From Cyanobacteria bacterium UBA3301 (lineage in GTDB: Bacteria; Cyanobacteriota; Vampirovibrionia; Gastranaerophilales; Gastranaerophilaceae), in assembly GCA_002361485.1 (NCBI GenBank), contig DESZ01000010.1, positions 1-28,158 of the forward strand: a DNA stretch of 28,158 nt. Direction: 5' to 3'. A model generated the notes under the pieces. That model did not search any database and was not told the DNA's origin. It saw only the letters and a list, made by a program, of their open reading frames with translations. Each line of letters starts with the position of its first letter. Within the stretch, counting starts at the first letter, position 1. Positions 1 to 8,208 of this stretch are shown piece by piece. The translations under genes and the position numbers were made by a program.

Positions 1-1061
1 ATAACTTTCTTAACTGCATCCATTTCAGTTTGGATTGCGTTTTCTTCTGTGTCTAATTGTTTTAATTTCAATTCTAAGTTTTTATCTTGTACTTGAATGA
101 TTTCTATTTTTGCGTTTACATCTTGAACTTGTTTGTCGTAAACTGCTTTATCATAGAAGTATTGATTCATCGCATCATTATATGCCGCATCATCTGCTTC
201 AGTTGTTGTTGTTAATTTGTAATAAGTACCGAATGGGTCATCTGCATCAGCAAATATTGTGATGCCTATATATCTGCCTGATGAATCTTGTTCAACTTTT
301 GCTTTCGCGTTTTTGATTTCTTTTGTTTCGGTTGCTTGACCGAATACATAAGCTTTCATTCCGCCTAAAGTTAAGGTTGTTTTTTCGTTTCTGTCAGCGT
401 CTTCTAATTCTTTTGCGCTATAATATACAGGCTCATAATTTCCGGTTGTTGGGTTCTTTTGATACCTTACCAGCCAATCGGTTAAGCCATAGCGTTCTTG
501 CGCTAAATCTTTATATTGTCTTTCTAATATCAATTTGTTGACAATTTCATCGGCACTCAATTTTTCTGCATCAGCTTTCGCAATACCTGCACTTATAAAT
601 CTGTCTCTGAATGAATCAGGGTTTTGAGCGACTTGTGCTCTGATAGTTGCATCATCGCTTGTTGTAGCGTTAACCAAATTTACGTTCCCAAGTGAATATT
701 GAAATCCGCCGCCGGCAGGAATCTTGGAAATAACATTTGTTCCTGAAATTACCATAGTATCACACGGAATTTCTTGAACATAGTTTAACATATAGATACC
801 ATCTTGTTTAGTGGTCGAGGTTGCGATTAAAGATGTTACCGTGTTTGTTTCTGTTCCGTTTTGGAAAGTATATGTAATTTTTGAATAATCTGCACTAGAA
901 GGTGGAGTCGGTACAGTCATTGATGCCAGCTGACTGTAGTAGTTTGATGACTCATTAGACAACGCTGTTCTTTGTTGGTTAATTTGTTGACCTTCGTATT
1001 CAACGTTTGTCTTGCGAGCCGTCAAGCTTAAGAATCTAGCTTGTGATGCGCTCATTCCCAT
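1..1061 (-). CDS. Lineage-specific MGM-ASQAR family protein, structural or secreted type (3' end outside the window)
   Basis: An open frame of about 353 codons runs from the ATG at 1061 to the window edge without a stop, so the C-terminus is cut off. The start is supported by an AAAGGA ribosome site about 10 nt upstream. The first residues, MGMSASQARFLSLTARKTN, match the start of the protein at 11031-13196 (MGMAASQARLLTITARLAD). The last visible residues, QLDTEENAIQTEMDAVKKV, match that protein's C-terminal helix (NIDTEHNALQTEYDVIKGV), so roughly 15-20 residues are missing. The middle is Thr/Ser/Gly-rich, then charged and helical, with no enzyme motif, signal peptide or membrane segment. Helical, conserved ends around a variable centre is the layout of flagellar axial proteins, and the promoter resembles a sigma-28 site. 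The function is inferred only; I know no characterised homolog. Confidence 0.85.
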   Translation of the reverse strand, partial: MGMSASQARFLSLTARKTNVEYEGQQINQQRTALSNESSNYYSQLASMTVPTPPSSADYSKITYTFQNGTETNTVTSLIATSTTKQDGIYMLNYVQEIPCDTMVISGTNVISKIPAGGGFQYSLGNVNLVNATTSDDATIRAQVAQNPDSFRDRFISAGIAKADAEKLSADEIVNKLILERQYKDLAQERYGLTDWLVRYQKNPTTGNYEPVYYSAKELEDADRNEKTTLTLGGMKAYVFGQATETKEIKNAKAKVEQDSSGRYIGITIFADADDPFGTYYKLTTTTEADDAAYNDAMNQYFYDKAVYDKQVQDVNAKIEIIQVQDKNLELKLKQLDTEENAIQTEMDAVKKV

Positions 1062-1104
1062 CTTTGACTGTCCTTTCTTTTGGTCTTGTTCCTATGTATT
1101 TACC

Positions 1105-1132
1105 ATGTCGGCACATGCGTTTGAAAACTTTA
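1105..1132 (-). promoter_or_regulatory. Sigma-28 (FliA)-like promoter
   Basis: On the minus strand TAAAGTTT (1125-1132) is followed after 12 nt by GCCGACAT (1105-1112), 43 nt before the ATG at 1061. The flagellar sigma-28 consensus is TAAAGTTT-N11-GCCGATAA. The same two boxes precede the paralogous gene at 13196 with the exact 11-nt spacing. No convincing sigma-70 site competes in this interval. Confidence 0.7.
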
Positions 1133-1200
1133 ATTTTTACTTTAATTTTGCTTAATAATTCTTAACTAAATGTCTGAAATGCAATCACAGTGCAGTTCTT

Positions 1201-1218
1201 ACATGTTAAGACATGTTA
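1201..1218. repeat. Two direct copies of ACATGTTA
   Basis: The octamer ACATGTTA occurs at 1201-1208 and 1211-1218, and ACATG starts again at 1222 at the edge of the neighbouring hairpin. ACATGT is itself palindromic. The copies lie about 70 nt upstream of the sigma-28-like promoter, between it and the rseP terminator hairpin. They could be a regulator site or chance in AT-rich sequence. Confidence 0.35.
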
Positions 1219-1221
1219 CAA

Positions 1222-1253
1222 ACATGGTTTTGGGTATATGCCCAAAACCATGT
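1222..1253 (-). terminator. Perfect 13-bp hairpin downstream of rseP
   Basis: Arms 1222-1234 and 1241-1253 are perfectly complementary around a 6-nt loop, 37 nt past the rseP stop. On the minus strand the stem is followed by TTTGTAA, a weak U-tract, so termination may be partial or factor-assisted. No plus-strand transcript is expected here. Confidence 0.55.
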
Positions 1254-1289
1254 CATAGTCTTGCTTTTAATGTATTTATTGAAAAATTT

Positions 1290-2660
1290 TTATAACTGAT
1301 GTTTTACTAAAGCATAAATATCGTTAAATATTATCAAAATCATAAATATAATGAGTAATATAAAGAAAAATGTGCTAACTTTGTCTATTGTTTCTTGTTT
1401 TACGGGTTTACCTCTTAATTTTTCAATAATAAGAAACATAAAATGTCCGCCATCCAGTGCAGGTATAGGTAAGAAGTTAACAAGTGCCAAATCCATTGAT
1501 ATCATTGCCGTAAGTAATAATCCTGAAAATATTCCGCTATTGTGAATAACATCTCCGCCAATTTTAGCGATTACAACAATTCCATGCAAATCTTTTGCGG
1601 GAATCTTTCCCGTAAATAGTTGCCACAGACCGTAAACAAGCATATAGGTCTGTTCCCATAAATATTTACAACTGTTAGTAAATATTGTTACAGGATTTTT
1701 GGTTGGTACCAGTAATTGCTTTGCTTCTATCATTACGCCTATTAAGCCTTTGTTGTTAGGGTATATTGGTTTTAATTCGATTGTTTTACCGTTTCTCAAT
1801 ACTGTTGCATTGATTGGTCTTAAGCCGTCAGATATGGCATAGCCGACATCAGATAATGTATATGTACCGTCTGAAGTCAGAGTTTTTGCACCTTCTTTTA
1901 CAATATCACGTAATTTTATTTGTTCTTTTGATAAAGATGTTTCATTATTTTTATAAGGAGCATAGCCTTTTAGTATCTCGTCTTCTATTTTTAATTGAGG
2001 CTCAGGTTCTATTGTTGGAAGTGATATAACAGTGCCTGCTGAGATTTTGTTATTTATATTAATATTCGGGTTTAATTTTTTTAATTTTTCAATATTTTGA
2101 TGTGCAAATTCTGTTGAGGTTTTTCCGTTATATTGTGCGCTGTTTGAAGCGTATAAGGTAAAAGCATATGATGAATTTATGTCAGAATTGTTTATTTTTA
2201 GTATTCTGTCGCCCTGTTGCAATCCGCTTTGCCATACAGATTCTGTTTTAGGGGCTTGAATTTTATTTATGTAAACTTCGTAATTCCCTGATGGTAATTT
2301 GCCCCAAAGTCCGGCGGTAAGCATAACCAGAACAACTGCTGCAACGATATTCATGATTACACCGGCAGAAATTACAATCATTCTTTGCCAAACAGGACGA
2401 TTTATAAATCTGTCTTTTGAATCTAGTGGCAAATCAGAATCTTTATCATCGTCAGGGAAAGCTACATATCCGCCTAACAAGCACGCGTGAACCAAGACTT
2501 CTACGTCACCAACTTTTTTACTCCACAAAGTAGGCCCGACAGGCAAACCGAATCCGAATTTATCTACTTTTATGCCTAATGCTTTTGCCGCGAAAAAGTG
2601 ACCGGCTTCGTGTACAAGTATTAAAAAGCTCAAAAGTAATATCATTATTATAAGTGACAT
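1290..2660 (-). CDS. rseP: RseP-type site-2 intramembrane metalloprotease with an interrupted PDZ domain
   Basis: Zinc protease of family M50 that cuts substrates within the membrane; in other bacteria it releases anti-sigma factors and clears signal peptides. HEAGH (residues 17-21) is the HExxH zinc site in the first membrane helix. NFLPIPALDGGH (about 394-405) supplies the third ligand and sits in a C-terminal membrane helix. Further membrane segments lie near 95-118 and 430-450. Between them is one PDZ domain: SGLQQGDRILKIN forms its first half, and a strand pair near 280-298 (LRNGKTIELKPI) its second. About 100 residues separate the halves, which is unusually long. Part of this insert (about 189-214) resembles the second half of a LysM repeat. 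A GAGGGGAT ribosome site lies about 11 nt before the ATG. The gene starts 34 nt after pheS and is probably co-transcribed with it. Confidence 0.93.
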   Translation of the reverse strand: MSLIIMILLLSFLILVHEAGHFFAAKALGIKVDKFGFGLPVGPTLWSKKVGDVEVLVHACLLGGYVAFPDDDKDSDLPLDSKDRFINRPVWQRMIVISAGVIMNIVAAVVLVMLTAGLWGKLPSGNYEVYINKIQAPKTESVWQSGLQQGDRILKINNSDINSSYAFTLYASNSAQYNGKTSTEFAHQNIEKLKKLNPNININNKISAGTVISLPTIEPEPQLKIEDEILKGYAPYKNNETSLSKEQIKLRDIVKEGAKTLTSDGTYTLSDVGYAISDGLRPINATVLRNGKTIELKPIYPNNKGLIGVMIEAKQLLVPTKNPVTIFTNSCKYLWEQTYMLVYGLWQLFTGKIPAKDLHGIVVIAKIGGDVIHNSGIFSGLLLTAMISMDLALVNFLPIPALDGGHFMFLIIEKLRGKPVKQETIDKVSTFFFILLIIFMILIIFNDIYALVKHQL

Positions 2661-2694
2661 AAAACTATCCCCTCAAAAATTAATATATAAAATT

Positions 2695-3732
2695 TTATTT
2701 AAATTGCTGTGAAAATCTGACGTCATTATTGAAGAATAATCTGATATCATCAACTGCATATTTTAGCATAGCAAGCCTTTCGACGCCAACGCCAAATGCA
2801 AATCCCGAGTAAACATCAGGGTCTATGTCAACCCCTCTTAAAACGTTAGGATCCACCATTCCTGCGCCTAAAATTTCAAGCCAGCCTGTTCCGGAGCAAG
2901 TTCTGCACCCTTCGCCTTTGCACATTATACATTGAACATCAACTTCAGCAGAAGGTTCTGTGAATGGGAAAAAGCTGCTGCGAAATCTTGTCGGTCTGCT
3001 TTCTCCAAAATAAATTCTGATAAACTCGTTTAATACACCCTTTAAATCTCCGAATGTTATATCTTTGTCCACGTATAAGCCTTCAATTTGATGGAAGAAG
3101 TTATTTTTTCTTGAATTTATATTTTCATTACGATACACTCGACCCGGAGCAATAATTCTAATAGGGGGTTTTTTAGCTTCCATTGCGTGAATTTGAGCGC
3201 CTGAAGTTTGACTGCGCAATACTACATTTGATGCAATATTGGTAAAAAACGTATCTTGAACGTCGCGTGCAGGGTGGTCTTTCGGAACATTGAGCATATC
3301 AAAATTGTAATATTCCGTTTCGACTTCAGGAGCAAACTCATCAGCCACTACTGAAAATCCGAGTTTTCTGAAAATTGAGCATATTTCTTCGGTTGTTGAT
3401 GTTAATAAATGAGTGTGCCCGCGCGGAATAAATTGCCCAGGTAATGTAACATCCAAACGTTCTTTTTCTAATTTTTCATTTAGTTCTTTTTGATAAAATG
3501 CTTTAAATTTTTCGGAAATTGAAGTCTCAAGTTTGTTTGAAATCTCATTAGCTAAAGACCCTACAACCTTTTTATCTTCAACTGATAAGTCTTTTAAGCC
3601 TTTTTTTATTTCATTTAGTTCACCTTTACGGCTTAAATATTTGTTTTTTATATCGTCTAAATCTTTTATTCCCGTCGCTTTTTCTATATCCGCAACAGCT
3701 TCAGAGTATATTTTTTCTAATTGTTCTTTCAT
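2695..3732 (-). CDS. pheS: Phenylalanine-tRNA ligase alpha subunit
   Basis: Catalytic subunit of the class II PheRS tetramer, charging tRNA-Phe in the cytoplasm. The 345-aa length is normal. An N-terminal coiled coil (about 1-85) binds tRNA. Class II motif 2 is in PGRVYRNENIN followed by FFHQIEGL. The ring of four Cys in CIMCKGEGCRTC precedes TGWLEILGAGMV, as in many bacterial PheS. Motif 3 is FGVGVERLAML near the C-terminus. A GAAGGGAT ribosome site precedes the ATG. The beta subunit gene pheT is not next to it; rseP follows instead. It has its own promoter, embedded in the terminator of the upstream helicase gene. Confidence 0.97.
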   Translation of the reverse strand: MKEQLEKIYSEAVADIEKATGIKDLDDIKNKYLSRKGELNEIKKGLKDLSVEDKKVVGSLANEISNKLETSISEKFKAFYQKELNEKLEKERLDVTLPGQFIPRGHTHLLTSTTEEICSIFRKLGFSVVADEFAPEVETEYYNFDMLNVPKDHPARDVQDTFFTNIASNVVLRSQTSGAQIHAMEAKKPPIRIIAPGRVYRNENINSRKNNFFHQIEGLYVDKDITFGDLKGVLNEFIRIYFGESRPTRFRSSFFPFTEPSAEVDVQCIMCKGEGCRTCSGTGWLEILGAGMVDPNVLRGVDIDPDVYSGFAFGVGVERLAMLKYAVDDIRLFFNNDVRFSQQFK

Positions 3733-3773
3733 TTCTATCCCTTCTAATTTATTTTTGGGAATTACCCTTATAT

Positions 3774-3802
3774 ATTATATTAAAAATAAAACCCGATGTA
3801 AA
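3774..3802 (-). promoter_or_regulatory. Sigma-70-type promoter of pheS-rseP, overlapping a terminator stem
   Basis: On the minus strand TTTACA (3797-3802), 17 nt, then TATAAT (3774-3779), about 42 nt before the pheS ATG. The -35 box and most of the spacer lie inside the terminator hairpin of the upstream gene (3784-3828). Confidence 0.75.
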
Positions 3803-3828
3803 ATCAAGTATTACATCAGGTTTTATTT
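3784..3828 (-). terminator. Intrinsic terminator of the helicase gene
   Basis: Arms 3784-3801 and 3811-3828 form an 18-bp stem with one mismatch and a 9-nt loop, 16 nt after the helicase stop at 3844. The distal arm on the minus strand ends in a U-rich run (GGTTTTATTTTTAAT), giving a good rho-independent terminator. The stem is symmetric enough to work in both directions. Confidence 0.8.
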
Positions 3829-3843
3829 AATTTAAAAACAGAT

Positions 3844-6800
3844 TTATTCGTTTATTAAAACTCTGTCAAGACAAGCTTTTGGAGAATATTGCCATTCTCT
3901 GTATGTTATACGCTTAACCCTAAAGCCGCAGCGTTCCAATATTGATTGTTTTTTCATATTGGACATAGAAGTACGTTTACTGTCTTCAACGCCGTCTATT
4001 TCTATTATAAATTTGTCATCTACAACCAAATCCGCACTCAATCCCGCAATATCAGCACCTGCCAAGACTCTGTGATCCAGTTTTCTTATTTCATCTGCTA
4101 CTTCTTTTTCAAATTTATTTTTATAAATATTTGCATCAAATTCGTCATTTGCCAGTGCGCGTTTTCTTTCCAAATATTCTTTGACATAAGATACATAATT
4201 TCTAAAATGACCTTCTGACATTGTATCTATATCATGAGATACGAAATTTATGCACTTATTTTTTGCACGCGTTATTGCAACATTAAACAAATTAGGTTTT
4301 TGAATAAATGTTATACTCTGCGGATGAGAATTATTGGCAAAGCCCCAGGAAATTAGCATAATATCACGTTCATCACCTTGGAAGGTATGTGCTGTACCTA
4401 TTTCTATTTGGTGTTTTTGTATCATATAATCTGATAATACTTTGCGGACAGAGATTTTTAACTGTTCAACCTGCGCTCTAAACGGTGAAATAATACCTAT
4501 TGTCGTCGGATTATCAGGGTTGTTGCGTTCATCCTCAATAATTATAGAATGTAAAGTTTTTACAAGTTCTTCCACTTCAGGAAGATTTCTTGTTGCATCA
4601 GAATCAACTTTACCTTCAGGCACTTGAACAAGGTCTAATGCCGTATAATCAGAAGCATCTTTACGCATTATCCGAATACGGCCCGCATAAAATTCTTTAT
4701 TTGAAAAATCAATTATAGGCGGTAAACTTCTAAAGTGTTCATCAAGCATTACCGAATTCATAGAATAATAATCCGCCAAGTCAAACATTGAATTTGTCCT
4801 GAATCGCCACATTAGTTGGTACTTGTCAGGTATTCCGTATTGGCTTAAGAAGGATTGTTCTTTTGCCTTTTCAAGGAAAGACAAATGCGGCAGTTGTTTA
4901 TTATCACCTACAATTACCGATTTTTTAGCACGATACATAATAGGGAAGCAGCTTGCGATATCGCATTGTGATGCTTCATCAATAATTGCCACATCAAACA
5001 TCCCAGGTTTTAGCGGCAAACTGTCAGATACAGCATAAGTTGTTACGCACCAGCATGGAAAAGCTTCCAATAAAGGTTTAAAATCTTCATCTTCCAGTAT
5101 TTTTGTTTGAAGTTTCTTTCTTTTTTCAACTAAAGACATTGCGTGAACTTTTATTCTGCGTTTTTTCTTATCGTCGCGCAGTAATGCTTTTAAAGCTTCT
5201 CTGCGTGTGCTTTTTAAAATATTAACTGCCAGAGTCTTTTGTTTTCTCTTTAATTGGCGAATTTGCTCCATCATTACATGCAAATTCCCTATTTTTTGAA
5301 TGTCTGTTTCTATTTTACGCAATTTCCATTTTTGTGTAACATAATCCAATTCAACTTTTAACCTGTCTAAATTTTCCGGTTCGGTATCAAAATCCTTTAT
5401 ACCTAAAATTTTCTTTAATTGGCGAATATTAGACATATTTGCAAAATTTGCAAAAAATCCTGATTTTTCCATATTATTCGTCAATGAACGTATAACATCA
5501 TTAATATTATCAATTTCCGATTTTTTAAGAGGACGTTTTATATATTGCAATTGTCCTACAATGGTGGATTGTTCTTGGATTTCGCCTTTTAAATCGTGCC
5601 AAGCTTTTTCAAGTTTGATAATTTGTTCGCATTTATTTTCGGTTTCTCTGATTATGTCGAGATGTTGTTTCATATCTTTTGTATCTGCAAAAATATAATC
5701 TTCCACATCTTCATTCAAATCAACTTTACCTGAAATTAAATCATTCAGCTTTTGGCTTAATTGTTTTTGATAATCAGAACGCCCTGCGCGCAGTGCCAAA
5801 TATGGTGCCCCAAGTTCGTTTAATCTGTCTGATACGACATCAACAGCTTTATCCATACGAGATGCAACAAGAACCGTTTTGCCGTTTGCGATTAAATGCG
5901 CAACAAGGTTTACTATTGTTTGCGATTTACCTGTTCCCGGAGGACCTTGCACTGCTATAAATTTACTTGTTTCAATATTTTTTAAAACCTTTTCTTGTGA
6001 ATCACTAAGTGATAACGGTGTTATCGGGTAAAAAGGTTCGTCATCAGCTCTTGTTGATGTCTTTTCAACCGCTTGGTTATATTCATCATTAATAACAGAT
6101 AAAGTTGTTTCGCGGTATACTCCGCTTGGTTTTTCCGCAATTTGCAATAATTCGTGCAAAACACCTGCCGTTACCGCAGGACGTTTCGTTAATATTATTG
6201 CGCTTTGATACGTTACGCAAAGACGTTTTAAATCCCCTTCATACTTTTGTTTTTGCTGTTGAATATCGTCTTCAATGATTTCATCAAGATTGTCGCCGTT
6301 AATTTCTACATTTGATAAATCGTGTGAAGATTCATCCCTTGAAACGTTATCTTCATCAGCGTTTTCAGATTCGTCCGACATAATTTCTACATCAGGAATT
6401 AAAGATTTTAATGTCGTTAAGAAGACATCCATTTTTTCTTTTGTTATCGGCAAATCAGGAACAACATCCAATATACCTTCTAAAAAAGAATCAACTTCAT
6501 CGTCATCATCACTTTTTTTCATTAAGGATGCTAAAGCTCCCGTATTAAGCGAGAGTATATCTTCTTGTCTTATACAGTTTATATTTACACCGTTTCGCTC
6601 TAATTTACAAGGAACATACAGTAATGGAGTTAAAAATTCATTATGACGCTTTGATTTTCCGTTTCTTCCGACCAAAAACATATAACCGTAGATTAAATAT
6701 TTATCTCTGGCGTTGTTTTCACTTTGAATCATAAGCTCTGTCAGATTCGGATTAGCCCCGTCAAGTTTTAAATAATCCAAACCCTCCGTTAATAAAGTTT

Positions 6801-6966
6801 CTTTTTCCTTTAGAAAAATCCATTTATTATCTTTATCGCCTTTTAAATTTCTAAAAGTCGAGCTTTTAACTTCCTCTCTTACGCAATCGTGAAGATATTG
6901 GCTGACTTTTTTTATAAAACTGTTGTTAAATGCCGAATTAAGCGCTTTTGTTGCTTCTTGTAACAT
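3844..6966 (-). CDS. Large SF1 (AAA_11/AAA_12, Dna2/Upf1-like) helicase fused to a PD-(D/E)XK-like nuclease domain
   Basis: Predicted ATP-driven nucleic-acid translocase of 1040 aa. Walker A is GPPGTGKSQT (about 341-350), motif II IIDEASQCD (about 661-669), motif III GDNKQLP (about 687-693), and motif IV region ISPFRAQV. Motif V is TAHTFQGDERD (about 858-868) and motif VI NVAITRAKN (about 895-903). About 200 charged, coiled-coil-like residues (430-630) lie between motifs I and II. The N-terminal 300 residues are unassigned and include an acidic run near 196-235. The last 70 residues carry DLVVDDKFIIEIDG (about 978-991) and then GFRVKRIT, as in Vsr/DUF559-type endonuclease folds. Such fusions act in DNA repair or in phage defence; the neighbours here are housekeeping genes and do not decide. 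An AGGGGC ribosome site lies about 12 nt upstream. It stands alone between its own terminator and the divergent cca gene. Confidence 0.88.
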   Translation of the reverse strand: MLQEATKALNSAFNNSFIKKVSQYLHDCVREEVKSSTFRNLKGDKDNKWIFLKEKETLLTEGLDYLKLDGANPNLTELMIQSENNARDKYLIYGYMFLVGRNGKSKRHNEFLTPLLYVPCKLERNGVNINCIRQEDILSLNTGALASLMKKSDDDDEVDSFLEGILDVVPDLPITKEKMDVFLTTLKSLIPDVEIMSDESENADEDNVSRDESSHDLSNVEINGDNLDEIIEDDIQQQKQKYEGDLKRLCVTYQSAIILTKRPAVTAGVLHELLQIAEKPSGVYRETTLSVINDEYNQAVEKTSTRADDEPFYPITPLSLSDSQEKVLKNIETSKFIAVQGPPGTGKSQTIVNLVAHLIANGKTVLVASRMDKAVDVVSDRLNELGAPYLALRAGRSDYQKQLSQKLNDLISGKVDLNEDVEDYIFADTKDMKQHLDIIRETENKCEQIIKLEKAWHDLKGEIQEQSTIVGQLQYIKRPLKKSEIDNINDVIRSLTNNMEKSGFFANFANMSNIRQLKKILGIKDFDTEPENLDRLKVELDYVTQKWKLRKIETDIQKIGNLHVMMEQIRQLKRKQKTLAVNILKSTRREALKALLRDDKKKRRIKVHAMSLVEKRKKLQTKILEDEDFKPLLEAFPCWCVTTYAVSDSLPLKPGMFDVAIIDEASQCDIASCFPIMYRAKKSVIVGDNKQLPHLSFLEKAKEQSFLSQYGIPDKYQLMWRFRTNSMFDLADYYSMNSVMLDEHFRSLPPIIDFSNKEFYAGRIRIMRKDASDYTALDLVQVPEGKVDSDATRNLPEVEELVKTLHSIIIEDERNNPDNPTTIGIISPFRAQVEQLKISVRKVLSDYMIQKHQIEIGTAHTFQGDERDIMLISWGFANNSHPQSITFIQKPNLFNVAITRAKNKCINFVSHDIDTMSEGHFRNYVSYVKEYLERKRALANDEFDANIYKNKFEKEVADEIRKLDHRVLAGADIAGLSADLVVDDKFIIEIDGVEDSKRTSMSNMKKQSILERCGFRVKRITYREWQYSPKACLDRVLINE

Positions 6967-7077
6967 GTTCTGTCTGCCCCTTTTATTCTAATATATACAA
7001 TTCTACCTTATTTTAGGCTAAAATCAATAATTTTACATCATCATTTTAAAGGATATACAAGTTAATATACTCTATAT

Positions 7078-7105
7078 CTTGTGTAATTGCGAATTTTGCT
7101 ATAAA
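7078..7105 (+). promoter_or_regulatory. Extended -10 promoter of cca, probably giving a leaderless mRNA
   Basis: TATAAA at 7100-7105 is preceded by TG in the extended -10 position (TGCTATAAA). A weak -35 (CTTGTG, 7078-7083) lies 16 nt upstream. Only 8 nt separate the box from the ATG at 7114, so transcription should start at or next to the start codon. No Shine-Dalgarno sequence is present. Confidence 0.6.
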
Positions 7106-7113
7106 ATGCCTCT

Positions 7114-8208
7114 ATGAATATAAAAGATAAGAAACTTTACTATATTGGCGGAGTTGTTCGTGATCAACTTTTGAATAAAAAAAGTTTTGATATTGATCTA
7201 ACTTACGACGGTGATGCGATAGAATTTGCCAAAACAATTAAGGATGCCGAAATTCTTCAAATAAACGAGCAGTTTGGAACAGTTCGCATAAGATTAAATG
7301 GAGAAGAAATTGATATCGCATCAACTCGTTGTGAAGCTTATCCTCAAAAGGGGCATCTTCCGGTGGTTAATAAAATAGGGTGCAGCCTAAAAGATGATGT
7401 TATGAGGCGTGATTTTACAATAAATGCTATGGCAAAGTCAACGCTGACAGGAGAAATCGTTGACTATACAGGCGGATTAGAAGATATTAAAAATAAAACT
7501 TTAAGAGTTTTACATAACCAAAGTTTTATTGATGACCCGACAAGAATCGTTCGCGCATTAAAGTTTGCGGTGCGTTTCGGGTTTGAACCTGATGATAAAA
7601 CAAAAAAACTTCAACAAGATTATATCAATAATATTAATTATGATATTTCATATAAAAGGTTAAAAAAAGAATTAATGGAAACGTTTAACCTCAATTCTTC
7701 ATACGCTTTTGAACGTTTTATAAAGCAGAGAATTTACAAACTAATTTCGCCAAAAGAATTTTCTTATATTGATGTTAAGGAAATGGAATTATTAATCAAT
7801 AAATATAATATCTCAAATCCTTGGATTTTATATATAGGACTTTTGCCTGATATATCATCACTTCCGCTTACAAAATCCGAAAAAAAGATTGTTGATGAGT
7901 ATAAAAAAATTGTTATAACTCACAAAGCCAATGATTATGAAATTTATAAGACGTTTAAAGATATTCCTATCGAATCTGTTATTATGTATTCTATAAAGCA
8001 GCCTGCTATTGTCAATAAGTATCTTGAGAATTTAAAAGATATTAAACTTGAAATAACCGGCAATGATTTGAAAAATCTCGGAATTGAACCGTCTGAAAAA
8101 TATAATCAATGTTTTGAATATATTATTGAAGAAAAAATAAAATATCCCGCAACTTTTAATAAGTTACGGGAAATAGAATTTGCTAAAAAATTTTTTAATT
8201 TTGTTTAA
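7114..8208 (+). CDS. cca: CCA-adding enzyme / poly(A) polymerase family tRNA nucleotidyltransferase (class II)
   Basis: Adds or repairs the 3' CCA of tRNAs, using CTP and ATP without a nucleic-acid template. GGVVRDQLL (about 12-20) is the G-loop. DIDLT (about 26-30) holds the two metal-binding aspartates. RRDFTINAMA (about 98-107) is the nucleotide-specificity motif, and a conserved helix (RALKFAVRFGFEPD) follows. At 364 aa it is shorter than enzymes with a full C-terminal HD or tail domain. In some cyanobacterial and deep-branching lineages separate CC- and A-adding enzymes exist, so strict CCA activity is inferred. The end overlaps the convergent lipoprotein gene by 14 nt. The start has no ribosome site and a -10 box directly before it. 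Confidence 0.9.
   Translation: MNIKDKKLYYIGGVVRDQLLNKKSFDIDLTYDGDAIEFAKTIKDAEILQINEQFGTVRIRLNGEEIDIASTRCEAYPQKGHLPVVNKIGCSLKDDVMRRDFTINAMAKSTLTGEIVDYTGGLEDIKNKTLRVLHNQSFIDDPTRIVRALKFAVRFGFEPDDKTKKLQQDYINNINYDISYKRLKKELMETFNLNSSYAFERFIKQRIYKLISPKEFSYIDVKEMELLINKYNISNPWILYIGLLPDISSLPLTKSEKKIVDEYKKIVITHKANDYEIYKTFKDIPIESVIMYSIKQPAIVNKYLENLKDIKLEITGNDLKNLGIEPSEKYNQCFEYIIEEKIKYPATFNKLREIEFAKKFFNFV
8146..8170 (-). terminator. Terminator of the cpaE-lipoprotein operon, located inside the cca coding sequence
   Basis: Arms 8146-8155 and 8161-8170 form a 10-bp stem with one mismatch and a 5-nt loop. On the minus strand the stem is followed by ATATTTTATTTTTTC, a strong U-tract. It lies 25 nt past the stop of the gene ending at 8195, within the last codons of cca on the other strand. 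Confidence 0.7.

Noticed and set aside
6275..6646. 123-aa Ser-rich open frame antisense to the helicase gene
   Set aside because: It mirrors the acidic Asp/Glu-rich region of the helicase; its composition follows from the opposite strand.
8183..8197. TAAAAAATTTTTTA palindrome as the cca terminator
   Set aside because: A purely AT stem without GC pairs would be unstable; it arises from Lys/Phe codons.
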